Counted from the first letter of the stretch, positions 7,204 to 17,233 are shown. The stretch is DNA of 64,000 bases from Acidaminococcus massiliensis (GCF_900095825.1 NZ_LT608315.1:2107628-2171627); one strand, 5' to 3'. Numbers and translations: made by a program. The notes: generated by a model from the letters alone, not told the origin.

Positions 7204-7746
7204 TCATTGCAGTTTCATTCCAAAGTCATAGGCTCTGGCCAGATCCTTTTCCCGGGTTTCTGCTTCTTTCCCATCATTGACACCGCCACAGAAGAAAGAA
7301 CCTGCCAGTTCTGCCCGGCCAAAGCAGTCCACCCAGCCCTGGAGCCCGGACAGTGCCTTCTCCGGCACATGAGGAGCATCCTCTGCCGCAGTAGACACCA
7401 GATACACCTTCCTGAACTGGTAATCGGACCCGAACAGGGGATTGCACCGGTCCAGCAGAGTTTTCATCTGGCCGCTCATTTCATAGTAGTAAATAGGCGT
7501 AGCGAACACCAGGGTATCGGCACGGCGGACCTTTTCCGCAATTTCCGCAGCCCCGTCATGGAATATGCATTGATGGTTTTCCAGACAGGCGAAGCACCCG
7601 GTGCAGAAATGGATTTCTTTTCCCTTCAGCGTCACCCATTCCACCTCATGGCCGGCGGCTTTGGCACCCCGGACCACTTCTTCCGCGAATCTGTCAGAGT
7701 TGCTTCCAGTCCGGAGACTGGTCCCGATTACAAGTACTTTGCTCAT
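7204..7746 (-). CDS. Flavodoxin-fold NAD(P)H-dependent FMN reductase family protein
   Basis: 180 residues with the FMN phosphate-binding start VLVIGTSLRTGSNS (residues 4-17), a CTGCFACL cysteine pair near 48-55 and the ATPIYYYEMSGQMKTLLDR flavin-contact segment near 80-100. This layout fits the iron-sulphur flavoprotein/NADPH-dependent FMN reductase branch of flavodoxin folds. The electron acceptor is unknown. AGGAGG precedes the ATG. The 238 bases upstream contain a TACACT -10-like box and a long leader, with no other gene. Confidence 0.85.
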   Translation of the reverse strand: MSKVLVIGTSLRTGSNSDRFAEEVVRGAKAAGHEVEWVTLKGKEIHFCTGCFACLENHQCIFHDGAAEIAEKVRRADTLVFATPIYYYEMSGQMKTLLDRCNPLFGSDYQFRKVYLVSTAAEDAPHVPEKALSGLQGWVDCFGRAELAGSFFCGGVNDGKEAETREKDLARAYDFGMKLQ

Positions 7747-7984
7747 ATGACCTCCTGTTGTCTCTCCAGCGTATTTCCCGCCCCGGAATCCAGGGTAAGG
7801 TGCTGTGTTTCTTACAGGGACCAGTGTAACACAGATTGGTATCCATTGCTAATTGTTATAATTCATGTTTAACGATACGTTTTTTGTATTGTTTAAAGAA
7901 AAAAGGAGGGACGCACCTGCGCCGCTGCATCCGCCTTTGAACATATCGGCTTCCGGGCAGCCAGGGTACGCCCTTCCCTGTTCC

Positions 7985-8782
7985 TTACTTTCTTCCCACC
8001 AGGAGACAGGACCCGGTGAGCATGGCTCTGCCGGCTCCTTCTTTTGTCATGAGGGTTCCATTATCGGTAGAGATGAGTTTGGCTTCTTTGCAGCCGCTTT
8101 CCAGGACCCGTTTCAGCAGGATGTCCCGGTCTCCATAGAATCCTTTGGTCATTAGGTCGTGGATCACAAAAATACCTCCCGGCTTCAAGGTCCGCAGGGC
8201 TTCCAGAATGGCGTCCACCCGATCCATACCCCGGACGTGGTGATAGACATAGTTGCTGATCACGGCGTCGAAAGTGTTGTCGGGGAATTCCACTTTCTGG
8301 GCGATGCCGTACATGAAGACCACGTGCTTTGCCCCTTCGGCTTTGGCATTGGCCTGGCACAGTTTCTGGTCCACGCCCGGGGTGACTTTGGGATCCCAGG
8401 GATCGGTGCCGATGATCACGGCGTCAGGATGTGACTTGGCCACTTCCAGAGTCAGGGCGCCGCTGCCGCAGCCGATATCCAGACATCTGCCCCTGGGTGG
8501 CAGTTCCACATAAGAGGCCACCCCTTTGAGGATCTTCCAGGCCAAGGAACTGGGGTTGGTCAGATCCATGGCTTTCCAGGCCGTCCACAGTTCCCAGGCC
8601 CGATACCCGAACCAGAATGCGGCCATGGTAAAACAGAACACCAGCACCAGACGGATGGGTACCGGAAGACCTCCCACGCCCCATGCCCCGAACACAATGG
8701 CCAGCAGCAGGGGGATCAGGGCCTTCACGCCGCTTTGGATGACAAATTTTTCAGGAAACCAGTTTTTATAATCAGGTTCCAT
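7985..8782 (-). CDS. Membrane-anchored class I SAM methyltransferase
   Basis: The 265-residue protein has two predicted membrane helices (about 21-38 and 42-61) before a Rossmann methyltransferase domain. Motif I reads LDIGCGSG (101-108), followed by IIGTDPWDP, and a motif IV/V region with DAVISNYVYHHVRG and LKPGGIFVIHDL. It methylates an unknown, probably small-molecule or membrane-proximal, substrate. The start at 8782 has GGGAGGTG 6 bases upstream. The longer frame to 8860 is excluded because a promoter -10 box (8807-8812) and the upstream hairpin lie within it. Confidence 0.85.
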   Translation of the reverse strand: MEPDYKNWFPEKFVIQSGVKALIPLLLAIVFGAWGVGGLPVPIRLVLVFCFTMAAFWFGYRAWELWTAWKAMDLTNPSSLAWKILKGVASYVELPPRGRCLDIGCGSGALTLEVAKSHPDAVIIGTDPWDPKVTPGVDQKLCQANAKAEGAKHVVFMYGIAQKVEFPDNTFDAVISNYVYHHVRGMDRVDAILEALRTLKPGGIFVIHDLMTKGFYGDRDILLKRVLESGCKEAKLISTDNGTLMTKEGAGRAMLTGSCLLVGRK

Positions 8783-8806
8783 AATTCCACCTCCCATACC
8801 GGGATA

Positions 8807-8812
8807 ATTATA
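8807..8812 (-). promoter_or_regulatory. Extended -10 promoter of the methyltransferase gene
   Basis: TGTGCTATAAT on the minus strand, with the -10 hexamer at 8807-8812, is identical to the CDF promoter core. No good -35 is seen. The start point would give a leader of about 18 bases before ATG 8782. Confidence 0.65.
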
Positions 8813-8828
8813 GCACAAAGGTAGGAAA

Positions 8829-8852
8829 AGGCCGCCGGAAAATCCGGCGGTC
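8829..8852. terminator. GC-rich hairpin, GGCCGCCGG type (copy 2)
   Basis: CCGCCGGA pairs with TCCGGCGG across an AAA loop. The sequence and its TCTTTGTCA flank match the hairpin at 6241-6263. It sits directly upstream of the methyltransferase promoter and behind the ACT gene's own terminator. Confidence 0.55.
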
Positions 8853-8883
8853 TTTGTCAACGGTCAGCGGCCGGCGTAAGACT

Positions 8884-8924
8884 GAAGGGGATGCTGCACC
8901 CATTTCACGTGCAGCATCCCCTTC
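8884..8924 (-). terminator. Strong hairpin terminator after the ACT gene
   Basis: A perfect 16-bp stem (8884-8899 with 8909-8924) around a 9-base loop starts 9 bases after the ACT stop. The core GATGCTGCAC/GTGCAGCATC belongs to the same hairpin family as those at 339, 25161 and 48021. Confidence 0.75.
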
Positions 8925-8933
8925 TCTGTTCTC

Positions 8934-9347
8934 TCAGAACCGGTCCAGCAGGGTATACCCCTTCCCCTGGAGGAAGGTTTCGGTTTCGGGCTCATCGGTT
9001 TTCAGCACCACGATGGGGCTGGAAGTCTTCCGGTCGAAGGAAATATACAGATAACGGACAAACACGTTGGCCTGGCTCAGGTGGGTCAGGATCTTATCCA
9101 GGGTACCGGGCTGGTCGGAGCCCATATCCACAGCCAGCACATAGTCGATCCGGCACTGGTAGCCGGCTTCCTGGAGGGTGTCCAGCGCCTTGTCAGGATT
9201 GTCCACGATCAGCCGGATGATGCCGAATTCGGCGCTGTCCGTAGCCAGCATGGTGTAAATATTGATGTTGTCCTTAGCCAAGTCATTGGTGATCTTTCCC
9301 AAGGCCCCTTTGTGATTGGCCGCAAAAATAGAAATCTGCTTCAGCAT
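8934..9347 (-). CDS. Tandem ACT-domain protein
   Basis: 137 residues made of two ACT repeats (about 1-70 and 72-137). The first begins QISIFAANHKGALGKITNDLA, the ligand-binding glycine turn of ACT domains. Stand-alone double ACT proteins are thought to be amino-acid sensors. This one lies 19 bases downstream of the DAHP synthase gene on the same strand, so a role in sensing an aromatic or related amino acid is plausible but unproven. GGAGG precedes the ATG, and a strong terminator follows. Confidence 0.85.
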   Translation of the reverse strand: MLKQISIFAANHKGALGKITNDLAKDNINIYTMLATDSAEFGIIRLIVDNPDKALDTLQEAGYQCRIDYVLAVDMGSDQPGTLDKILTHLSQANVFVRYLYISFDRKTSSPIVVLKTDEPETETFLQGKGYTLLDRF

Positions 9348-9366
9348 GCAGTTTGCCTCCTTTTTC

Positions 9367-10407
9367 TCAGTAATCCACCCGGCCTGCCAGTTCCAGGATC
9401 AGTTCTTCGGTTTTCTGCCAGCCCAGACAGGGATCGGTGATGGATTTCCCATAGACCCCTTCTCCGATTTTTTGGCTGCCGTCTTCGATATAGCTTTCGA
9501 TCATGATGCCTTTCACCATCTTCTTCAGATCCGTATTCATATGACGGCTGTACAGGACATCATTGGAGATCCGGATCTGTTCCAGGTATTTCTTGCCGGA
9601 ATTGGCATGGTTGGCATCGATGACCACGGCCGGATTCACCAGGTCCCGTTTCCCGTATTCTTCGTAGAGCCGGACCAGGTCTTCATAATGGTAGTTGGGC
9701 AGGCTCTTACCGAATTTATCCACATACCCCCGGAGGATGGCATGGGCCAGAGGGTTCCCCTTGGTCCGCACTTCCCAGCCCCGGAACAGGAACTGCTGCT
9801 CATGCTGGGCAGCGGCAATGGAATTGAGCATGACGGAGATGTCGCCGGAAGTGGGATTCTTCATCCCCACCGGGATCCCCACCCCGCTGGCAATCATCCG
9901 GTGGAGCTGGTCTTCCACGGACCGGGCTCCGATGGCTGCATAGGAGACCAAATCGGAAAGATACCGGTGGTTTTCCGGATACAGGATCTCTTCCGCACAG
10001 GTGAAGCCGGTTTCCCGGATGACCCGGATGTGCATGTTCCGGCAGGCAATGATCCCCGCCAGCATATCTTCCTTCCCTTCCGGGTCGGGCTGGTGGGCCA
10101 TGCCCTTGTAGCCCACTCCGATGGTCCGGGGCTTGTTGGTGTAGACCCGGGGAATGATGTACAGGGTATCCTTCACCTGCTCCTGGACTTTGGCCAGCCG
10201 GTGGCAGTAATCTACCACCGCATCCTCATTGTCCGCAGAACAGGGACCGATGATCAGCAGGAAGCGCTTATCCTTCCCAGTGAGGATATCCCGGATCTCG
10301 GCGTCCCGCCGCCGTTTGGTTTCATAGATGGCCGGCTCCACAGGATGTTCCACTTTCAATTCCTGGGGAGAGGGCATTTTCCGGATGAATTCCATTTCCA
10401 GTTCCAT
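9367..10407 (-). CDS. aroF: 3-deoxy-7-phosphoheptulonate (DAHP) synthase, AroFGH type
   Basis: The 346-residue enzyme condenses PEP and erythrose-4-phosphate in the first step of the shikimate pathway. The type I alpha family is recognised from LLIIGPCSADNEDA (near 80), the RVYTNKPRTIGVGYKG segment, GARSVEDQLHR, VGMKNPTSGD and DANHANSGK. Metal ligands typical of the family (the C in GPCS, H in DANH, later E and D) are present. It lies between the M16 peptidase gene and the ACT gene, all minus strand. The symbol refers to the family; the sensitivity to aromatic feedback cannot be assigned. Confidence 0.93.
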   Translation of the reverse strand: MELEMEFIRKMPSPQELKVEHPVEPAIYETKRRRDAEIRDILTGKDKRFLLIIGPCSADNEDAVVDYCHRLAKVQEQVKDTLYIIPRVYTNKPRTIGVGYKGMAHQPDPEGKEDMLAGIIACRNMHIRVIRETGFTCAEEILYPENHRYLSDLVSYAAIGARSVEDQLHRMIASGVGIPVGMKNPTSGDISVMLNSIAAAQHEQQFLFRGWEVRTKGNPLAHAILRGYVDKFGKSLPNYHYEDLVRLYEEYGKRDLVNPAVVIDANHANSGKKYLEQIRISNDVLYSRHMNTDLKKMVKGIMIESYIEDGSQKIGEGVYGKSITDPCLGWQKTEELILELAGRVDY

Positions 10408-10430
10408 TGTATCCCTTCTTTCTTACGCTC

Positions 10431-13358
10431 TTATGCTTTGATGATTTTCTTGAAGAGCTCTTTATTCTCCTGGATCTTCCCTTCTCCGCCCACTACACAA
10501 AGGTATCCATCGGAAAGCGTGTCTTTGACCAAGGGTGCCAGAGCCCGGATATCGTCGACAGTACAGTCGATGATCTGGTCCCGCTTCTTCTGGGCGACGG
10601 CTTCCGGCGTCCCTTTCAGCCGGGCGGTAATGGCCTTTTCCAGATGCATAGCCGGGGTCAGCGGGGTATCCACCAAGCTGATGGTCCCGATCACATACTT
10701 GGTCATTTCCCGGTCGGAAGCCTGGAATTTTTCCAGGTAAGCCGGCAGATCCCGATAGGCCTGGAGGCTTTCCGCCAGTTTAGGATCCCGGTAGGAAGAC
10801 AGATAGAAGGTACCGCTGGGATCGAACCGGGTACCAGCTCCGTAGGCGCCGCCCTGGACCCGGATCTTGGTCCACAGATAGCCATACCGGAGGATGGTCT
10901 CCAGCACCTTCATGGCTCCCGTATAATGGTAGCCATGGTCATGGAAGTTCCCTCCAGCCAGCACGTACTGGACCTTTCCGGAAGTGATGATCCCTTCATC
11001 CTTCCCAGGTGCTTCCAGCCGGGGCATGGGCTGGCCTGCATAGGGAGAATGGGGCAGCTGTTCCGTGAAGGCAGCCATCTTTTCCAGGGCTTCCTTCTCC
11101 ATCTCTTTGTCACAGGAAAGGGATTGGAGCTGTTCATCCTGGTGGAAGAAAGCCGGCAGCAGCTGCTGGAGCTTTTCGATCACCTGATCCACCCGCTCCT
11201 CGAAATGGGCCCACAGATCCTGGAGGAACTGGTAATAAGTCAGCTGGTCGTGTTCCATGCTCCGGGCAGATTTGGAGAAATAGCTCATGAGCCGCAGGGT
11301 GGCTACCGTCATCCCCCGAGCAAAGAAGTTGTTGTCCCAGTCCGTCTTCACTTCGCTGACGATTTCCTTCAGCCGCTTCTTGTCATCCAGATGGCTCCGG
11401 AGAGCGATGCTGCTGAGGATCTCAAAGAGCTTGTCCTCGTTCTTTTCCAGCACCTTGGCCGACACCTTGAACACGTTCCGGTAGGTATTGGTGTCATTGT
11501 AACAGGTGTAGGGCTTCACTTCGAAGTTCAGTCCCCCCAGATACAGGTCCGCCAGAGTGGTCAGTTCCTCATAGGAATAGTCGTCGGTGTCCACTTTTCC
11601 CAGTACATCCGTCAGCAGATAGGCATAGCACAGCAAGTCTTCCGGCACCCCGGTCAGATCGAAGCACCAGTCGAAATAAGCAATCTTGTTGGTGAACTGA
11701 TGGAGCACAAGACGGATATGTTTCCCTTCCTGGGTCACCTGGGGATGTTCAAAATCATTTTTCCGGGTAATGTCGGACCGCTGGAGCAGAGGAATGGAAG
11801 CCAGGGCTTCCGGAGTGTCAGGGGCAGCCTGGCGGGCATGGAGCTCGTCGGCGATGGTTTCCACTTCCTGGAGCTGACTGGCATCCATCTTTCTCTTCTT
11901 TTCCGCCATCTCTTGGGCGAACTGGGCAGCATCCCGGGCTTCCTTCCCCGGTTCAGGGGTCAGTGTCACCAGGCATTTATGGGTGTTGTCCAAGAGCACC
12001 GTTTCAATCAATTGTTCATAATACCCTTTGTCAATGGCACTGCGCAGGAAGTCCAGGCAGTCGGTGAACCGGAGGCAAGCAGTAGGGTCTCCCCCGTAGA
12101 GCCAGGTTTCCATCACATTCAGGCCATAGATCAGGCCTTTGGGATAGATATTGAAATCCGCTTCCCGCATCTTGAATTCTTCCGAATTCAGTTCTGCTTC
12201 CAGGAGCCGGCGAGGGATCCCGTTCCGGGACAGTTCCTGGAGGGTCCGGTACAATACCTTCACGAACTGGTCTTCCTTATCCGGATCGGATCCGCTCACT
12301 TCCACAGAGAACACCGGTTGGAGCTGGGATCCATTCAGGCTGCCGGACACATCGCTGCCGATGCCCGCCCGGAGAAGGGCCAGCCGCAGGGGAGCATTAT
12401 TCCCGTCCAGGAGCACATGGGTCAGGAGCTTCAGGGCCATGATCCGTTTCTGGTCCAGGGCGGACCCTACTACGATGTTCATGGAAAGATAGGTCTTGTG
12501 AGCGGTGTCATCCCCTTCCGGCACCGGATAAGATGCCTTCACTTCCCGGGTCTGGTCGAAAGGTACCTGGAGGGGGATTTCCACCTTCAGCTTCCCCGTT
12601 TTGGGGAAATGGCTCAAGTAGTCCCCATCCAGGTAAGAAAGATAATCTTCCAGATCCATATTCCCGTACAGATAGATATAAGCATTTTCCGGGCTGTAGT
12701 ACTTTTTGTGGAAGGCCACGAAGCCTTCCTGGGTCAGCTGGGGAATGGCGGACGGCAGGCCGCCGGATTCGAACCGGTAGGGGGAATCCGGGAACAGGGC
12801 CTTCATCACTTCATGTTCTTCAATGGCGTCGGGGGACGAATAGACCCCCTTCATTTCGTTGTATACCACCCCATTGTAAATCAGAGGTTTATCCCCTTCT
12901 TTCCCCAGTTCGTAATGCCAGCCTTCCTGGCGCAGTGTGAAGGGATTTTCTCCAATCAGGGGATAGAACACCGCATCTAGGTATACATCCACCAGGTTCC
13001 GGAAATCCTTATCATTCCGGCTAGCCACCGGATACACCGTCTTGTCCGTATAGGTCATGGCATTCAGGAACGTGTTCAAGGACCCTTTGACCAGTTCCAC
13101 GAAGGGTTCCTTCAGGCGGTATTTCCGGCTGCCGCAAAGCACGGAATGTTCCGTGATGTGAGCCACCCCAGTATCATCCTGGCTGGGAGTCCGGAAACCG
13201 ATGGTGAACACCTTGTTGTCATCGGCACAGCCCAGATAGAACAAATGGGCACCGCTGGCATCGTGGATCATCTCATAGGCTGTAGCTTCGATATCCGGCA
13301 GGGCTGTGATTTTTTGTACGGTAAAACCGTGGAGTTTCGTTCCAACAGAAAGTTCCAT
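10431..13358 (-). CDS. M16C (PreP-like) zinc metallopeptidase
   Basis: The 975-residue protein carries the inverted zinc motif H67-x-x-E70-H71 within GVAHITEHSVLCGS, followed by KGSLNTFLNAMTYTDKT and the NEMKGVYSSPD segment that supplies the third metal ligand. Four M16-type half-domains in a single chain, including the M16C-associated linker, match presequence-protease/falcilysin relatives that degrade short unstructured peptides in a closed chamber. ATG 13358 is favoured because AGGAG lies 9 bases upstream. The upstream 21 codons of the longer frame overlap the purL terminator hairpin. Confidence 0.92.
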   Translation of the reverse strand: MELSVGTKLHGFTVQKITALPDIEATAYEMIHDASGAHLFYLGCADDNKVFTIGFRTPSQDDTGVAHITEHSVLCGSRKYRLKEPFVELVKGSLNTFLNAMTYTDKTVYPVASRNDKDFRNLVDVYLDAVFYPLIGENPFTLRQEGWHYELGKEGDKPLIYNGVVYNEMKGVYSSPDAIEEHEVMKALFPDSPYRFESGGLPSAIPQLTQEGFVAFHKKYYSPENAYIYLYGNMDLEDYLSYLDGDYLSHFPKTGKLKVEIPLQVPFDQTREVKASYPVPEGDDTAHKTYLSMNIVVGSALDQKRIMALKLLTHVLLDGNNAPLRLALLRAGIGSDVSGSLNGSQLQPVFSVEVSGSDPDKEDQFVKVLYRTLQELSRNGIPRRLLEAELNSEEFKMREADFNIYPKGLIYGLNVMETWLYGGDPTACLRFTDCLDFLRSAIDKGYYEQLIETVLLDNTHKCLVTLTPEPGKEARDAAQFAQEMAEKKRKMDASQLQEVETIADELHARQAAPDTPEALASIPLLQRSDITRKNDFEHPQVTQEGKHIRLVLHQFTNKIAYFDWCFDLTGVPEDLLCYAYLLTDVLGKVDTDDYSYEELTTLADLYLGGLNFEVKPYTCYNDTNTYRNVFKVSAKVLEKNEDKLFEILSSIALRSHLDDKKRLKEIVSEVKTDWDNNFFARGMTVATLRLMSYFSKSARSMEHDQLTYYQFLQDLWAHFEERVDQVIEKLQQLLPAFFHQDEQLQSLSCDKEMEKEALEKMAAFTEQLPHSPYAGQPMPRLEAPGKDEGIITSGKVQYVLAGGNFHDHGYHYTGAMKVLETILRYGYLWTKIRVQGGAYGAGTRFDPSGTFYLSSYRDPKLAESLQAYRDLPAYLEKFQASDREMTKYVIGTISLVDTPLTPAMHLEKAITARLKGTPEAVAQKKRDQIIDCTVDDIRALAPLVKDTLSDGYLCVVGGEGKIQENKELFKKIIKA

Positions 13359-13406
13359 GCAGAATCTTCTCCTTTGTGTCTGATTTCGTCTTTTGTATAA
13401 AAGAAA

Positions 13407-13433
13407 GGGGAGCTGCTCCATAGCAGTCTCCCC
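13407..13433 (-). terminator. Intrinsic terminator of purL
   Basis: GGGGAGCTGCT (13407-13417) pairs with AGCAGTCTCCCC (13422-13433), followed on the minus strand by TTTCTTTTAT. It lies 12 bases after the purL stop. Confidence 0.8.
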
Positions 13434-13445
13434 TTCCCTGAAAAA

Positions 13446-16400
13446 TTACTTGAAATACTGCACACCGCCCAGGAACAGGGGCTGCAGTTTGTTGCCTGGG
13501 ATGTTCTTCATCAGGCCGTCAGTGAACCGTTCTGTATGGCCCATCTTCCCCAGGATCCGGCCGTCGGGGCTGGTGATGCTCTCAATGGCATACAGGGAAC
13601 CGTTGGGGTTGTAAGGACTTTCCAGGGTGGGATCCCCAGCCTGGTTCACATACTGGGTGGCTACCTGGCCGTTGGCGAAGAGCTTCTTGATTTCCTCTTC
13701 CGTGGCCACGAACCGGCCTTCCCCATGGGAAACAGCCACCGTATGGATATCTCCCGGTTCCGTCAGGGCCAGCCACGGGGACTTGTTGGAAACCACTTTC
13801 GTCTCCACCATCCGGGAAATGTGCCGGCCGATGGTGTTGAAGGTCAGGGTGGGAGATGTTTCCGTCAGAGGACGGATGTCTCCGTAAGGCACCAGGCCCA
13901 GTTTGATCAGGGCCTGGAAGCCATTGCAGATTCCCAGGGCCAGGCCGTCCCGGTTGTACAGGAGATCCATCACGGCTTCTTTCAGGGCCGGGTTCCGGAA
14001 CATGGTAGCAATGAACTTGCCGGAACCTTCCGGTTCGTCACTGGCAGAGAATCCGCCAGGGATGGCCAGGATCTGGGCTTCCTTGATCCGTTTGGCCATT
14101 TCTTCCACGCTCTCTTTGATGGCTTCCGCTGTCAGATTCCGGATCACGCAGATATCGGCTTTGGCACCGGCTGCTTCAAAGGCAGCAGCGGTGTCGTATT
14201 CACAGTTCAGGCCCGGGAACACGGGAATGAAGACCCGGGGCTGAGCCACATTATACGGTGCAGTGAGAGGCAGGTCGTTCCGGTAATAGGGCATCCGACA
14301 GATATCCTTTCCGGAATCCTTCACCACAGAGGGGAATACTCCTTCCAGGGTACGGGTATAGGCAGCCTTGATTTCGTCCAGGGTAATGGCCGTGTCGTTG
14401 ACGGTGACTTTCCCATCGTCAGTCAGGGACCCCAGCACCAGGAAGTCGTTGCCTGCAAAGACTTTTTCCACATCGGCTCCCGGTGCCATTTCTACCAGGA
14501 AACCGCCGGGCTGCAGGGTGAACAGGCATTCCTCATGGAGGAAGGGTTTCACGAAGCCAAAGCCCAATCCGTTGCCCAAGCACATGGTGGAGATGGCGGC
14601 TGCCACGCCCCCTTCCTTCACCACACCGGCGGTGAGGATCCGTTTGCCCAGGATGGCTTTGTGGACATTGTCTAAGAGAGTCCGGAGGGCCGGGTAATCC
14701 ACCACTTCGTGCTCATCGCAGGGCACGGGGATGAAAACCACGGTGTTGCCGGCCTGTTTGAATTCGTTGGAGATGGTATCGCGGCCGTCCATGACCCCCA
14801 CTGCAAAGCAGATCAGGGAAGGCGGGACTTCCAGATCCATGAAGGTACCGCTCATGGAATCTTTGCCGCCAATGGCCGGCAGTTCCAGTTCGCAGCAGGC
14901 TTTATAGGCACCCAGGAGAGCGGCAAAGGGCCGGCCCCAGGTATGTTCCGTATGGAGTTTGGGGAAATATTCCTGCATGGAAAGACGCAGTTTCTTCGGA
15001 TCGGCGCCCATGGACGCAGCCCGGCACACGGCTTCCACCACCGCGTACATAGCCCCGTGGTACGGGCTCCAGCAGCACACATTGGGATCATAGCCGCTGG
15101 CCATGATGGAGGTAGCGTTGGTCTTGCCATGGAGGACGGGCAGACGGGCTGCCATACCTTCGGTACGGGTCAGCTGGTTCCGGCCGCCGTAGGGCATCAG
15201 TACGCTGCCCCGGCCGATGGATCCGTCGAACCGTTCACCCAGTCCTTCTTCGCTGCATACGTTCAGCCGGTCTAAGTTGGCCAGCCAGGCTTCCTTGATG
15301 TCCTTCTTCCCTTCCACTTCTGCAGGGGTGCTATTGAAAGGAGAGGTTTCTTCCACTCCATCCACCACAACATTGGACTTTTGAGGAATGCCGTTGGTGT
15401 CCAGGAATGCCCGGGACAGGTCCACGATCTTTTCCCCTCTCCAGTACATCACCAGACGGGGATCTTCCGCCACTTCAGCCACTACCGTGGCTTCCAGATT
15501 TTCTTTGGCGGCAGCAGCCATGAACTTGTCCAGGTCGCCGGCGGCAATGCACACCGCCATCCGTTCCTGGGATTCACTGATGGCCAGTTCCGTGCCGTCC
15601 AGGCCTTCGTACTTCTTGGGTACCTTGTCCAGATTGATCACAAGACCCGGCGCCAGTTCCCCGATGGCCACAGAGACGCCGCCAGCCCCGAAGTCGTTGC
15701 ACCGTTTGATGAGACGGGTCACTTCCGGATCCCGGAACAGCCGCTGGATCTTCCGTTCGTTGGGAGCGTTCCCCTTCTGGACTTCTGCACCGCATTCGCT
15801 GAGGGACTTGGTGGTGTGTTCCTTGGAGGCACCAGTGGCGCCGCCCATGCCGTCACGGCCGGTACGGCCGCCCAAAAGGATGATCAGGTCGCCGGCAGCT
15901 GGCCGTTCCCGGACCACAGCATCCCGGGGAGCAGCCCCGATGACGGCCCCTACTTCCATGCGTTTGGCCACGAATTTGGGATGATAGTATTCTTCCACAG
16001 AACCGGTGGCCAGACCGATCTGGTTGCCGTAGGAGCTGTACCCGGCAGCGGCCCCCAGGGTGATCTTCCGCTGAGGCAGCTTGCCCTTCAGGGTCTTTTC
16101 ATAAGGAGTCCGGGGATCGCCGGATCCGGTGACCCGCATGGCCTGGTATACATAGCTCCGGCCGCTGAGGGGATCCCGGATGGCTCCGCCCAGGCAGGTG
16201 GCAGCGCCCCCGAAAGGTTCGATTTCGGTGGGATGGTTGTGGGTCTCGTTCTTGAACATCACCAGCCAGTCTTCTTTTTTGCCGTCCACGTCAATGGGGG
16301 CCACGATGCTGCAGGCGTTGATTTCTTCCGAAGCATCCAAATCGGGGATCTTCCCTTCCTTTTTCAGCTTCTTGGTGGCCAGGCAGGCCATGTCCATCAG

Positions 16401-17222
16401 GGTGATGGGGCGCTGGGTATCTTTCCCATAGACGAAATCCCGGTCTTTTTTATACAGGTCGTAGGCTTCTGCCACCGGCTGGGTGTAGACACCGTCGGTG
16501 ATGGAAACGTTTTCCAGTTTGGTTTCAAAGGTGGTGTGCCGGCAGTGGTCGGACCAGTAGGTATCCAGCACCTTGATTTCGGTGATGGAAGGATCCCGGT
16601 CTTCTTTTTTAAAGTATTCTTGGATGAAAGCCAGATCTTCCAGGCTCATGGCCAGTTCCTGTTTGTTCAGGAAATCTTCCAGCCCTTTCCGGTCCAGGTC
16701 CCGGAACCCCTTCAAGACGGCTACCGGTTTGGGGACGTCCCAGGTCATATCCAAAGTTTCCGGTTTTTCGATGGCGGCTTCCTGGGCTTCCACCGGGTTG
16801 ATGCAGTAATCCTTGATTTTTTCAAAGTCGGCGTCGGACAGATCCCCTTCCAGCAGGTATACTTTGGCGGCTGCCACAATGGGACGCTGTCCCTGGGTGA
16901 TCAGCTGGATGCACTGAGCGGCAAAATCTTCTCTCTGGTCATACTGGCCGGGGAGCAGTTCCACGGCAAAGCTCCGGACCCCAGCAGGGATCTCCAGTTC
17001 TTCGTCCCGGACCACATCCACCGGCGCTTCGCTGAGCACCAGGTTCCTGGCAGCCTGGTAGTCCTCCTCGCTGAGGCCTTCCAGATCATACCGATTGACG
17101 ATCCGGACGCTTTTCAGGTTCTTCAGGCCCAGGGTCTGCTGCAGATCAGAACACAGACCTGCTGCTTCCACAGCATATGCTTTCTTCTTCTCCACATAAA
17201 TTCTTGTAATCTTGTCGCTCAT
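13446..17222 (-). CDS. purL: Phosphoribosylformylglycinamidine synthase, single-chain PurL
   Basis: A 1258-residue FGAM synthase fusing the PurS-like N-terminus, the two AIRS-like synthase halves and a C-terminal glutamine amidotransferase. The synthase contains YWSDHCRHTTFET near residue 225 and GGDS-type loops. The glutaminase contains FPGLNCEYD, GGFSASDEPEG, the nucleophile in LGICNGFQ and the histidine/glutamate pair in SHGEGR. It converts FGAR, glutamine and ATP to FGAM. Size and order fit the second single-chain clade found in clostridia. It lies 38 kb from the main pur operon, 11 bases after the GNAT gene, and ends at its own terminator. Confidence 0.97.
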   Translation of the reverse strand: MSDKITRIYVEKKKAYAVEAAGLCSDLQQTLGLKNLKSVRIVNRYDLEGLSEEDYQAARNLVLSEAPVDVVRDEELEIPAGVRSFAVELLPGQYDQREDFAAQCIQLITQGQRPIVAAAKVYLLEGDLSDADFEKIKDYCINPVEAQEAAIEKPETLDMTWDVPKPVAVLKGFRDLDRKGLEDFLNKQELAMSLEDLAFIQEYFKKEDRDPSITEIKVLDTYWSDHCRHTTFETKLENVSITDGVYTQPVAEAYDLYKKDRDFVYGKDTQRPITLMDMACLATKKLKKEGKIPDLDASEEINACSIVAPIDVDGKKEDWLVMFKNETHNHPTEIEPFGGAATCLGGAIRDPLSGRSYVYQAMRVTGSGDPRTPYEKTLKGKLPQRKITLGAAAGYSSYGNQIGLATGSVEEYYHPKFVAKRMEVGAVIGAAPRDAVVRERPAAGDLIILLGGRTGRDGMGGATGASKEHTTKSLSECGAEVQKGNAPNERKIQRLFRDPEVTRLIKRCNDFGAGGVSVAIGELAPGLVINLDKVPKKYEGLDGTELAISESQERMAVCIAAGDLDKFMAAAAKENLEATVVAEVAEDPRLVMYWRGEKIVDLSRAFLDTNGIPQKSNVVVDGVEETSPFNSTPAEVEGKKDIKEAWLANLDRLNVCSEEGLGERFDGSIGRGSVLMPYGGRNQLTRTEGMAARLPVLHGKTNATSIMASGYDPNVCCWSPYHGAMYAVVEAVCRAASMGADPKKLRLSMQEYFPKLHTEHTWGRPFAALLGAYKACCELELPAIGGKDSMSGTFMDLEVPPSLICFAVGVMDGRDTISNEFKQAGNTVVFIPVPCDEHEVVDYPALRTLLDNVHKAILGKRILTAGVVKEGGVAAAISTMCLGNGLGFGFVKPFLHEECLFTLQPGGFLVEMAPGADVEKVFAGNDFLVLGSLTDDGKVTVNDTAITLDEIKAAYTRTLEGVFPSVVKDSGKDICRMPYYRNDLPLTAPYNVAQPRVFIPVFPGLNCEYDTAAAFEAAGAKADICVIRNLTAEAIKESVEEMAKRIKEAQILAIPGGFSASDEPEGSGKFIATMFRNPALKEAVMDLLYNRDGLALGICNGFQALIKLGLVPYGDIRPLTETSPTLTFNTIGRHISRMVETKVVSNKSPWLALTEPGDIHTVAVSHGEGRFVATEEEIKKLFANGQVATQYVNQAGDPTLESPYNPNGSLYAIESITSPDGRILGKMGHTERFTDGLMKNIPGNKLQPLFLGGVQYFK

Positions 17223-17233
17223 GACAGCCTCCC

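Noticed and set aside
10407-12980. Plus-strand frame of 857 codons opposite the M16C peptidase
   Set aside because: It has no family motifs or ribosome site. It mirrors a well-supported peptidase gene.
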